Source of the DNA: CBDCYS01 sp965226245
GTDB lineage: Bacteria; Acidobacteriota; Terriglobia; Bryobacterales; UBA6623
Assembly: GCA_965226245.1 (NCBI GenBank)
Contig: CBDDCL010000015.1
Coordinates: 3,224,001-3,288,000, forward strand
Direction: 5' to 3'
Length of the DNA: 64,000 bases
The position numbers were made by a program, and so were the translations under genes. Below the pieces are notes generated by a model that worked only from the letters and a program-made list of their open reading frames with translations, ran no database searches and was not told where the DNA came from. Every line of letters begins with the position of its first letter. The stretch's first letter is position 1. Below, piece after piece: positions 9,253 to 16,363 of this stretch.

Positions 9253-10266
9253 CTAGATCTCGTCGTAAACATCGTCCTCGACCGTGGCCGGGTCGGGATA
9301 GGGTTGATCCAGGGCCCACTCGGTGGCATCATCGATTTCACCGAGAATGCCCTGCCGCATCTGCTTGAAGTCCGACTCGGTGGCCCAGCTCTTTTCCACC
9401 ATATATTTCTGCAGTTTCAGGATGGGGTCTTTCTTGGACCACTCCTCCTTGATTTCCCGGGGAACATAGCTGGCGTCGTCATGGGCGGAATGCCCGCTCA
9501 TGCGAAATGTCTTGCACTCGATCAGGCAGGGACCCAGGCCGGCGCGGGCATGGGCCGTCGCCCGCCCGCTGGCCTCGTAAATGGCGATGACGTCATTGCC
9601 GTCAACGATCTCCGCCGGCATGTCATATCCAGGGGCGCGGTCGGCAACGTTAGCAACCGCCATTTGCTTGTCGAGCGGCGTCGAGTAGGCGTAGAGATTG
9701 TTGTTGCACAGATAGACAATCGGCAGCTTCTGTACAGTGGCGAAGTTAATGCCTTCATGCCAGTCGCCGCGGCTGGTGGCGCCGTCGCCCCAATAGTTGA
9801 AGACGACGTTCGGCTCCCCGCGATATTTCATTGCAAGGGCAATACCGGTCGCCACGGGTATGCTGGCGCCGATGCTGCTGATGATCGGCAAGATGCGCCG
9901 CTCCAAGCAGCCCATGTGCATGTTGCCGTCGCGCCCCCGGGTGGGTCCGGTGACCCGCCCCAGATACTGCGAGAGGACTTCCCGGGGCGTAATGCCGCGC
10001 ATCAGCAGCGCCGCCATGTCGCGGTGTGAGGGGCAAAGATAATCATCCGGCCGGCAATGAGCCGCGCTGCCGGCTGGGATCGCTTCCTGACCGCGGCCGG
10101 TGTAGCAACCGCCTACAACTTTGCCTTGACGATAGAGCTTCAGCTCGATGCGCTCTTCCAATTCCCGCATCATTACCATATAGTGAAGGAGCTTGTTGCA
10201 AAGCTCGGCGGTAATGTCCGTGAGGGTTGGCGCGAGGGCTGGGGCACTCATGGCATCCATGGACAA
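9253..10266 (-). CDS. 2-oxoacid dehydrogenase E1 component, alpha subunit
   Basis: 337 residues. The TPP/Mg motif is GDGATSRGDWHEGINFATVQ ending in NNN (GDG...NN, about residues 170-200). Before it stand GRGQEAIPAGSAAHCRPDDY and PSHRDMAALLMRGITPREVL; after it the phosphorylation-loop-like region RMSGHSAHDDASYVP. The HRD and ALLMRG wording is nearer to branched-chain or acetoin-type E1 alpha than to classical PdhA, so substrate is left open. A start is taken at MSMDAMSAP; a later Met would also fit. It is the first gene of the alpha-beta pair. Confidence 0.9.
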   Translation of the reverse strand: MSMDAMSAPALAPTLTDITAELCNKLLHYMVMMRELEERIELKLYRQGKVVGGCYTGRGQEAIPAGSAAHCRPDDYLCPSHRDMAALLMRGITPREVLSQYLGRVTGPTRGRDGNMHMGCLERRILPIISSIGASIPVATGIALAMKYRGEPNVVFNYWGDGATSRGDWHEGINFATVQKLPIVYLCNNNLYAYSTPLDKQMAVANVADRAPGYDMPAEIVDGNDVIAIYEASGRATAHARAGLGPCLIECKTFRMSGHSAHDDASYVPREIKEEWSKKDPILKLQKYMVEKSWATESDFKQMRQGILGEIDDATEWALDQPYPDPATVEDDVYDEI

Positions 10267-10392
10267 TACCGAATATTTGACGAATTTGCAACCACCACCG
10301 CCATGTTGTGCCCTCGCCTAATCCTTCAGTCGTATGTCTCGTAACCGGACAACTGCTTCAGTTCCATCTAGCACGCACTCTCGTGTCTCGGG

Positions 10393-10398
10393 TATAAT
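10393..10398 (+). promoter_or_regulatory. Possible -10 box upstream of the zinc-ribbon gene
   Basis: A perfect TATAAT hexamer lies about 110 bp before the start at 10511, in the divergent region between the E1 alpha gene and the zinc-ribbon gene. No convincing -35 was found 17 bp upstream, so this is weak support only. The rest of 10267-10510 shows nothing else recognisable. Confidence 0.3.
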
Positions 10399-10510
10399 CG
10401 GGAACATCTGCTCTAGATATGTTTTGTGAATCGGTTGTCCGCGAAAGGCAGCGCGCGCTCGCAAACCCGCTGCTCCACAAGCGTTGGACTGCCCCACCGA
10501 AGCCCACACG

Positions 10511-10681
10511 ATGAGTTGTGAGTCCACCGGAGCCGGACCCCAGGCTGGCGCCTCTCCTCGGCCCAAGCCGGAGGACGCCTGTCTGTTCTGCCCTTGCTGT
10601 TCCAGCCGCCTGACCGAACTCAAATGCAAGCTTGTCTGCGAAAAGTGCGGCTATTTCATGAGCTGTGCGGACTATCACTAG
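10511..10681 (+). CDS. Small zinc-ribbon protein (56 aa)
   Basis: The product has four paired Cys in CPCC and CEKCGYF (FCPCCSSRLTELKCKLVCEK), plus a further Cys in MSCADYH at the end. This is a treble-clef or rubredoxin-like zinc ribbon. Similar mini-proteins ending in a CGYFxSCxDF/Y tail occur in Acidobacteria (recalled, not checked). The start at ATG 10511 is preferred over an upstream ATG at 10484 because the N-terminal extension looks noncoding. Function unknown; possibly nucleic-acid or protein binding. Confidence 0.6.
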   Translation: MSCESTGAGPQAGASPRPKPEDACLFCPCCSSRLTELKCKLVCEKCGYFMSCADYH

Positions 10682-10737
10682 ACCATCGCACCCCAACAGA
10701 GCCGCGCACGCTCTTAGCCTGCCGCGTGGAGACTTCC

Positions 10738-10876
10738 AAGGAACCTCCTGTGTTAGCCCGCCTGGATTGCAACCAGTTAGTATCCGAGCTTACCGGCACA
10801 GGATACTCCCGAGCTCGAACCCGGTTCCATCACCGCCTTGGCTCGCCACCGCGAGCCCGTCGCTCGTGTCGACACT
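10738..10876. repeat. Internally deleted IS110-family remnant (MITE-like)
   Basis: 10738-10791 matches 41610-41663 of the IS110 element, including the codons for its C-terminal KLGYELVPIQAG (here with a stop replacing one codon, minus strand). Directly adjoining, 10800-10876 matches 43221-43296, the other end of the same IS, including the shared blocks CGAGCTCGAACCCGGTTCC and CGCGAGCCCG. Both outer ends of a related IS are therefore kept while the transposase body is gone. Identity is roughly 80 percent by eye, so it derives from a cousin of the intact element. Confidence 0.72.
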
Positions 10877-10924
10877 TGGCCAAAGCAGCCCAGTTCCCTG
10901 CCAGGTGAACTAAACTGACCCATC

Positions 10925-11803
10925 GTGCTTCTCGAATCACCCGCCCGCCAGAGCGTCCAAGTTGATACGACGGTCGAATCTCCTGGACTCCTCATCACCC
11001 GGGTGAGGGTCCCAGGCCGTCCAGCCTCCCAAGTTCACTGGGCGTTGCTGGCGGACGCCCACGTGTCGCCGGATCGGCTGAAGACGCACCTCGGGTTCTC
11101 TCCCGATCAGAACTTTCGCAAAACCGTCGAGCAGGTTGCCACAGCCTCGCCTGATGCCGCTTTCCTCGCCGGCGACATCTCGTGGCTGGAAGGACTGCCG
11201 GAAGATTACTCTCATTTCAAGACATCTGTGAACCCGCTGGCCCGGCGAGTGCCGACCTGCTTGACTGTCGGAAATCACGACAGCCGCGAAAACTTCTTGC
11301 TGGCCTTCCAGAGCGGGTTCACAACCGAGCCGCATGCCGACAAGACAATCACGATCCTCGAGCAGCCGCCTATCCGGATGGTCATTCTTGACTCCTTGTA
11401 TCGCACCGACGTCGTTCCCGGACTTCTCGGCAAGGCGCAGCGGCAATGGCTTGCCCGCTTTCTGGAACGTTCCCCCGCACGGCCAACTTTCCTTTGCGTT
11501 CATCACCCCTTAAACGACGAAGACGGAAGCCTCCTCGATGGCGGCCGTCTGCTGACCCTGCTCCGCCCGTTCCCCCAGGTCAAAGCCATATTTCACGGCC
11601 ATGACCACGTCTATCGCCTGGAGAAATTCGGCGGCCTGCACATCGTCGGCCTCCCCGCCCTTGCGTTTCCTTTCGAAGAGTCAGGAGCCACCGGTTGGAT
11701 CGAGGCCAGGCTGACGGTCCGGGGTGGAGACTTCACGCACCATACAATCGCGGGACGAGCAAACGAGCACCTTCGAACGGTGCGGTTAGAGTGGCGAGAC
11801 TAG
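10925..11803 (+). CDS. Calcineurin-like metallophosphoesterase
   Basis: 292 residues from a GTG start. Metal-binding motifs appear in the right order: LADAHVSPDR (DxH, about 43), FLAGDISWLEG (GDxxx, about 81), TVGNHDSREN (GNHD, about 118), LCVHHPLND (about 190) and IFHGHDHVYR (GHxH, about 222). This places it in the CpdA/3',5'-cyclic-nucleotide phosphodiesterase-like branch of the superfamily. Two metal ions would be held in the active site. No signal peptide, so cytoplasmic. The substrate cannot be read from sequence. It stands alone between the IS110 remnant and a small hypothetical gene. Confidence 0.85.
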   Translation: MLLESPARQSVQVDTTVESPGLLITRVRVPGRPASQVHWALLADAHVSPDRLKTHLGFSPDQNFRKTVEQVATASPDAAFLAGDISWLEGLPEDYSHFKTSVNPLARRVPTCLTVGNHDSRENFLLAFQSGFTTEPHADKTITILEQPPIRMVILDSLYRTDVVPGLLGKAQRQWLARFLERSPARPTFLCVHHPLNDEDGSLLDGGRLLTLLRPFPQVKAIFHGHDHVYRLEKFGGLHIVGLPALAFPFEESGATGWIEARLTVRGGDFTHHTIAGRANEHLRTVRLEWRD

Positions 11804-11972
11804 GATGTTCGAAAACCGTTTCGGCTAAACCGGAAGCAGAGTTTACATGTTCAATCCGAGCAGCGCGGAAACGCGAGGCGGGGGAGCAGCGTCGAAACTA
11901 GTAGAATGTTCGCTTCGGTTGGATTTCACAATTACGGCCTAGCGAGCACGCTCCAGAGAAGAGGCGACCTAA

Positions 11973-12206
11973 ATGGATTCCCAGTTTATCCGCATCCGCA
12001 ATCGCGTCATCAACGTGGCTGCTATTTCCTATGTTCGTCTCTATGACGACCTCGGGCGCATTGATATTCGGCTTCTCGGACCGCACCACGACGTGGGGCT
12101 GACGATCAGCGTCGAGGGAGAGGAAGCCGAGCCCGTGCGGGAGTTCTTTCTCAACTCGGGCCTCGTCAAGGATCTGCGTCCCGCCGGCGCCGGCCCCGCC
12201 ACGTAA
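11973..12206 (+). CDS. Conserved-looking small hypothetical protein (77 aa)
   Basis: It begins MDSQFIRIRNRVINVAAISY after a purine-rich GAGGCGACC ribosome-binding stretch. The pattern of short strands (FIRIRNRVINVAAISYVRLY, DIRLLG, VGLTISVEGEEA) followed by a helix EPVREFFLN suggests a compact beta-rich fold. No family is recognised with certainty. It lies 71 bp before the cupin gene on the same strand and could be co-transcribed with it. The preceding 11804-11972 holds no other gene. Confidence 0.55.
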   Translation: MDSQFIRIRNRVINVAAISYVRLYDDLGRIDIRLLGPHHDVGLTISVEGEEAEPVREFFLNSGLVKDLRPAGAGPAT

Positions 12207-12277
12207 TTGTCCGGCCTTTGGCCCCCGGTCATGCAGGTATTTCCAGTGCCCCCGGTATCGAGTATTATGGTGGGGCT

Positions 12278-13522
12278 ATGTCGGAGAACACCACCCTTTT
12301 ACGTTCCGCTCTGAGCGCCGGTGAAGGCATTGTGCGTCTGGCCCCCTGCTGGGTGCCCCGCTCGTTCTTGATGCCCGGCGGCCGTCTGAAACTGCACCCC
12401 GGCGACATCTACGCCCTCGGCGCCCACCGGGGCGGCATCGACGAACGCTGGTTCTCCTCCACCACGAACGCCGATAACGGCCCCGGAACGCCCGAGGACG
12501 AAGGACTCAGCTACATCGTCGCCGGAAACGGTGACGGCGCCGAGCCGAAGAAAATCCTGCTGAAGGAAGCCGTCGATACGCTCGGGGACGAATTTCTCGG
12601 GTCCGACGTCATGGCGGCCCGCGGCGGCTGGAACGTGCTGTGCAAGTTCTTCGACAACCTCGGCCCCATCCCGCACCACATGCACCAAATGGATGAGCAT
12701 GCCGAAAAGGTTGGCGCCAAAGGAAAGCCCGAAGCCTACTACTTCCCGCCGCAGTATAACTTCAAAGGGAACAACTTTCCCTACACGTTCATGGGCCTAG
12801 AGCCGGGCACGGCCAAGGACGATGTCCGCAAGTGTCTGGAGCGCTGGAACGAAGGCGACAACGGCATTCTGTATCACTCCAAGGCCTACAAGCTGAAGCC
12901 GGGTTCCGGCTGGCACATTCCGGCCGGGGTGCTGCATGCACCTGGATCGCTGGTGACTTACGAGCCCCAGGTCAACTCCGACGTTTTTGGAATGTTCCAA
13001 TCGATGGTGGAAGACCGGGCGGTACCTTGGGATCTGCTGGTGAAGGACGTCCCGCCCGAGCATCATCAAGATCTCGACTACATCATCAGCATGCTGGATT
13101 GGGACAAGAACGTTGATCCCGAGTTCATGAATAGCAATTTCTTCGAGCCCACGCCCGTCGGCGACCCGGACGCGATGCACGGCCAGGGGTATCACGAGAA
13201 CTGGGTCGCCTACAGCACGGACTTCTACTGCGCCAAGGAACTCACGGTTTATCCGAAACGCTCGGTCACGGTTCGGGACGCCGCTGCCTACGGCCTGATT
13301 GTCACCCAAGGCTGGGGACAGATCGGCGCTATGGAAGTGGAAACCCCTTCCTTGATCCGCTACGGCGAACTCACCAAGGACGAGCTTTTCTTGACCGCCG
13401 CCGCCGCCCAGGCCGGCGTCGTTGTCAGCAACAAGAGCGACAAGGAAAAGCTCGTCATGCTCAAGCATTTCGGTCCCGGCAATCCCGACGCCAAACACCT
13501 TATCCGAAACAGCGCCAACTAG
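12278..13522 (+). CDS. Cupin-domain protein, mannose-6-phosphate-isomerase-like
   Basis: 414 residues when started at ATG 12278 (MSENTTLLRSALSAG); a frame extension to 12218 lacks coding character. The N-terminal cupin motif has IPHHMHQMDEHAEKVGAKGK and the C-terminal one GSGWHIPAGVLHAPGSLVTY, giving a His/His/Glu/His metal site. A second barrel follows (WVAYSTDFYCAKELTVYPKR). The metal sites suggest a sugar-phosphate isomerase or dioxygenase-like enzyme, but the product has not been identified. The thioredoxin remnant begins directly after its stop. Confidence 0.75.
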   Translation: MSENTTLLRSALSAGEGIVRLAPCWVPRSFLMPGGRLKLHPGDIYALGAHRGGIDERWFSSTTNADNGPGTPEDEGLSYIVAGNGDGAEPKKILLKEAVDTLGDEFLGSDVMAARGGWNVLCKFFDNLGPIPHHMHQMDEHAEKVGAKGKPEAYYFPPQYNFKGNNFPYTFMGLEPGTAKDDVRKCLERWNEGDNGILYHSKAYKLKPGSGWHIPAGVLHAPGSLVTYEPQVNSDVFGMFQSMVEDRAVPWDLLVKDVPPEHHQDLDYIISMLDWDKNVDPEFMNSNFFEPTPVGDPDAMHGQGYHENWVAYSTDFYCAKELTVYPKRSVTVRDAAAYGLIVTQGWGQIGAMEVETPSLIRYGELTKDELFLTAAAAQAGVVVSNKSDKEKLVMLKHFGPGNPDAKHLIRNSAN

Positions 13523-13529
13523 CAAACAT

Positions 13530-13822
13530 CGCGAGAGCAACCAACCCGTCTTGGTGGACTTCTGGGCAGCCTGGTGCGGTCCCTGTCGCGTCCTTGGCCC
13601 TGTCGTCGAAGAACTCGCGGGCGAACTCGCCGGGCAGGCAAAGGTCGGCAAGCTGAACGTAGATGAAAACCCCGGCATTGCTGCCCAATACGGTATCCGC
13701 TACGGATCCCGATCCCGACGGTATTGATCTTTGACAAGGGAAAGGCCGCCGACAGTGCGATCGGGGTTGTTCCAAAAGAAACCCTCCGAAACAAGATCAA
13801 TGGCCTCGTCTCGGCCGCGTAA
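13530..13822 (+). pseudogene. Thioredoxin remnant, N-truncated and frameshifted
   Basis: The coding core NQPVLVDFWAAWCGPCRVLG contains the WCGPC active site, followed by LNVDENPGIAAQYGIR. There the reading frame breaks: an extra run around 13700-13715 (a duplicated ATCCCG) shifts the frame away from the cis-Pro block IPTVLIFDKGKAADS, and the rest (LRNKINGLVSAA, TAA at 13822) follows in the new frame. The first 15 or so residues of a normal thioredoxin are missing because the cupin gene ends immediately upstream. Nonfunctional unless the indel is an error. Confidence 0.75.
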
Positions 13823-13842
13823 GAAGACGGATATGGCAGCGA

Positions 13843-14870
13843 ATGGGGTATTTAGTTGACTCCAGTAGCCACTACATCTTGGGGGTGGGGGTGCCGGCCC
13901 TGGTGGCCTCGACCATTGTCTTATAGGGAGCAGGGTCGGCGGCGACCGCCTGCTGGAGGAGGCGATAGAAAAGTTTGCCGCGCGACCGTGAGGTCCGCCG
14001 GTTGAAGCGGAACGTGAACTCGTCCAGGTAGTAGTCCAAATACTCGTGACTGACAGCCCCCTGGTGGGTCCCCAACAGCCAGCGCTTTAGCAGAGAGGCG
14101 ACACGATGGACTCTCGGCAGCAGCTTACTCGCCGATTGCCGCTTCCCGCGCAGCACGGTGACTTCATGGCGGTATCCTTTGTTCTCCAATCCCGCATAGC
14201 CTTCCCAGCCGTCGGTGTGCACGAGGCTGCCAGGTTGGATAGCTTCTTCGACAAAGGCTTCCAAGCTCGCCGCTGAGGCATCCGCGATCCGACGGAGCCG
14301 GATGCGACCCATACCGCGCCCATCCTCCTCGGCAGCAACCGCAACTAACGCTTTGCCAACCATTTCGCGACCTCGGACGCCCTCTTCGACTCCGCCCACA
14401 TACGTTTCGTCCACCTCCACCCGGCCGACCAGCCGATTGCGACCGGGGCGCACCATGGCGCGGCGGAACTTGTGCAGCCAGGTCCAGGCGGTTACATAGC
14501 TACCCAAACCCAAGACCCGCTGCAACTCCAGCGCGCTGGCCCCGCCTTTTTGCGTTGTCACCCACCAAGCCGCCCGGAACCACAACGTCAAGGGCTTGCG
14601 GGTGTCCTGGAAAATCGTGCCCGCCGTCACCGAGGCCTGGTAACCGCAGTCGGCGCAGAGCAGCAGATTGCGTTTGCTGGCCCATGAGGACTGGATCCCA
14701 CAGCGCGGGCACACGAACCCCTCCGGCCAGCGCAGCTTCAGCAGGTACTCCCGGCACGCCTCCTCGGTCGAGAATCGAGCTTCCAACTCGACGAGGTTTC
14801 GGGGGTAGTCCTCCTTCATGCCCCCAACCACAACATATTGTGGCTACTGGAGTCAACTAAATACCCCATT
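13843..14870 (-). mobile_element. IS1595-family (ISXO2-like) element, copy 1 (1028 bp)
   Basis: The termini are inverted repeats starting ATGGGGTATTTAGTTGAC and continuing to about 30 bp with perfect complementarity at the other end. An 8-bp duplication GGCAGCGA flanks the element (13835-13842 and 14871-14878), as expected for IS1595. All four copies in the window (13843, 15043, 25920, 56561) end CCCCATT on the right, which fixes the boundary. It carries a single minus-strand transposase gene. Confidence 0.95.
13872..14819 (-). CDS. ISXO2-like (IS1595 family) transposase, copy 1
   Basis: About 315 residues from ATG at 14819 (MKEDYPRNLVELEARFSTEE); a GTG four codons earlier is possible. The N-terminal zinc ribbon has CPRC and CADC (FVCPRCGIQSSWA, LLLCADCGYQASV). 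The DDE-like core is VEVDETYVGGVEEG (Asp), SLVHTDGWEGYAGL (Asp) and YLDYYLDEFTFRFNRR (Glu/Asn region). This is the ISXO2 transposase layout. Copies 1 and 4 appear intact; copy 2 is internally damaged and copy 3 is split. Confidence 0.93.
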   Translation of the reverse strand: MKEDYPRNLVELEARFSTEEACREYLLKLRWPEGFVCPRCGIQSSWASKRNLLLCADCGYQASVTAGTIFQDTRKPLTLWFRAAWWVTTQKGGASALELQRVLGLGSYVTAWTWLHKFRRAMVRPGRNRLVGRVEVDETYVGGVEEGVRGREMVGKALVAVAAEEDGRGMGRIRLRRIADASAASLEAFVEEAIQPGSLVHTDGWEGYAGLENKGYRHEVTVLRGKRQSASKLLPRVHRVASLLKRWLLGTHQGAVSHEYLDYYLDEFTFRFNRRTSRSRGKLFYRLLQQAVAADPAPYKTMVEATRAGTPTPKM

Positions 14871-15042
14871 GGCAGCGAAAGCTATTCGACAGTCGGCGGT
14901 CCGAACTGTTATTGGATGCAAGCCGTCCAAGACAATCGGAGACCGCCTGGAACGATTAAACCTCCAGTTAGTCATCTTCGAACCGCCCCAACCTTGTGAC
15001 GAGCGCGAGTGGCGGGTGAAGATTGCAACTGCTCCGCCCGCC

Positions 15043-16044
15043 TGACTCCAGTAGCCACTACATCTTGGGGGTGGGGGTGCCGGCCCTGGTGGCCTCGACC
15101 ATTGTCTTATAGGGAGCAGGGTCGGCGGCGACCGCCTGCTGGAGGAGGCGATAGAAAAGTTTGCCGCGCGACCGTGAGGTCCGCCGGTTGAAGCGGAACG
15201 TGAACTCGTCCAGGTAGTAGTCCAAATACTCGTGACTGACAGCCCCCTGGTGGGTCCCCAACAGCCAGCGCTTTAGCAGAGAGGCGACACGATGGACTCT
15301 CGGCAGCAGCTTACTCCCATTGCCGCTTCCCGCGCAGCACGGTGACTTCATGGCGGTATCCTTTGTTCTCCAATCCCGCAAGCCGTCGGTGTGCACGAGG
15401 CTGCCAGGTTGGATAGCTTCTTCGACAAAGGCTTCCAAGCTCGCCGCTGAGGCATCCGCGATCCGACGGAGCCGGATGCGACCCATACCGCGCCCATCCT
15501 CCTCGGCAGCAACCGCAACTAACGCTTTGCCAACCATTTCGCGACCTCGGACGCCCTCTTCGACTCCGCCCACATACGTTTCGTCCACCTCCACCCGGCC
15601 GACCAGCCGATTGCGACCGGGGCGCACCATGGCGCGGCGGAACTTGTGCAGCCAGGTCCAGGCGGTTACATAGCTACCCAAACCCAAGACCCGCTGCAAC
15701 TCCAGCGCGCTGGCCCCGCCTTTTTGCGTTGTCACCCACCAAGCCGCCCGGAACCACAACGTCAAGGGCTTGCGGGTGTCCTGGAAAATCGTGCCCGCCG
15801 TCACCGAGGCCTGGTAACCGCAGTCGGCGCAGAGCAGCAGATTGCGTTTGCTGGCCCATGAGGACTGGATCCCACAGCGCGGGCACACGAACCCCTCCGG
15901 CCAGCGCAGCTTCAGCAGGTACTCCCGGCACGCCTCCTCGGTCGAGAATCGAGCTTCCAACTCGACGAGGTTTCGGGGGTAGTCCTCCTTCATGCCCCCA
16001 ACCACAACATATTGTGGCTACTGGAGTCAACTAAATACCCCATT
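15043..16044 (-). mobile_element. IS1595-family (ISXO2-like) element, copy 2, truncated and damaged (1002 bp)
   Basis: The left terminus lacks the first 14 bp (ATGGGGTATTTAGT), starting directly at TGACTCCAGTAG. The right end is complete to CCCCATT at 16044. No target duplication is visible. Only 172 bp separate it from copy 1, in the same orientation. Two internal deletions (10 bp and 2 bp) lie within its transposase. It is probably immobile because one end is missing. Confidence 0.9.
15058..16005 (-). pseudogene. ISXO2-like transposase with two compensating deletions
   Basis: Relative to copies 1, 3 and 4, a 10-bp deletion follows the codons for VHTDG (near 15379) and a 2-bp deletion occurs near 15316. 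Together they remove 12 bp, so the frame is restored, but about 20 residues between the second catalytic Asp and SKLLPRVHR are read in the wrong frame (LRDWRTKDTAMKSPCCAGSG in place of WEGYAGLENKGYRHEVTVLR). The open frame is therefore misleading; the enzyme is very likely dead. Confidence 0.85.
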
Positions 16045-16363
16045 AAAGCGTATTGTTTCGGGAGTCCGTTGGGAAGCGGTTTGCAGCGCCTCGTCTAGGC
16101 GTAAGCAGCTCCGAAACCGATGCCCCGAGCCGATATCCACGTGGCGTTTGTCCGATGCCACAACGTAGTAATTTATCAGTGGGTTAGTGATTGTGTTTAC
16201 AGAGCGGCAACGATAAGTTTCTTTCGCCGCTGAATTAGGATAAGGCCCTAATTGTGGCCCCCGCGGCTTGAGCCGAAACTCCAACATAGGGCTTGTCCGC
16301 GAAGAATCCCGCGCCGCCAGCGGTTAGGCTTCCCGACAAACGATCGCTAACAGGGTTACCGGC
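16045..16363. other. Noncoding stretch upstream of the repeat-protein gene
   Basis: 319 bp between ISXO2-like copy 2 and the coiled-coil repeat gene. It contains no convincing open frame in any direction. It is less GC-rich than its surroundings (for example around 16155-16210) and probably holds the promoter of the downstream gene, but no clear -35/-10 pair or RNA structure was recognised. Confidence 0.4.

Larger units (their letters stand above)
13833..15045 (+). pseudogene. Small ORF (58 aa) interrupted at codons 2-4 by ISXO2-like copy 1
   Basis: Excising the IS and one 8-bp duplication (GGCAGCGA) restores ATG at 13833 and an open frame MAAKAIRQSAVRTVIGCKPS, then KTIGDRLERLNLQLVIFEPP and so on to 58 residues, ending at a TGA whose bases belong to the truncated left end of IS copy 2 (15043-15045). 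The true stop is therefore probably lost and the gene may have been longer. It begins 10 bp after the thioredoxin stop. Family not recognised. Confidence 0.45.

Noticed and set aside
15320..15673. Plus-strand frames inside the ISXO2-like copies (94-118 codons, repeated at every copy)
   Set aside because: Antisense to the transposase; they repeat only because the IS repeats.
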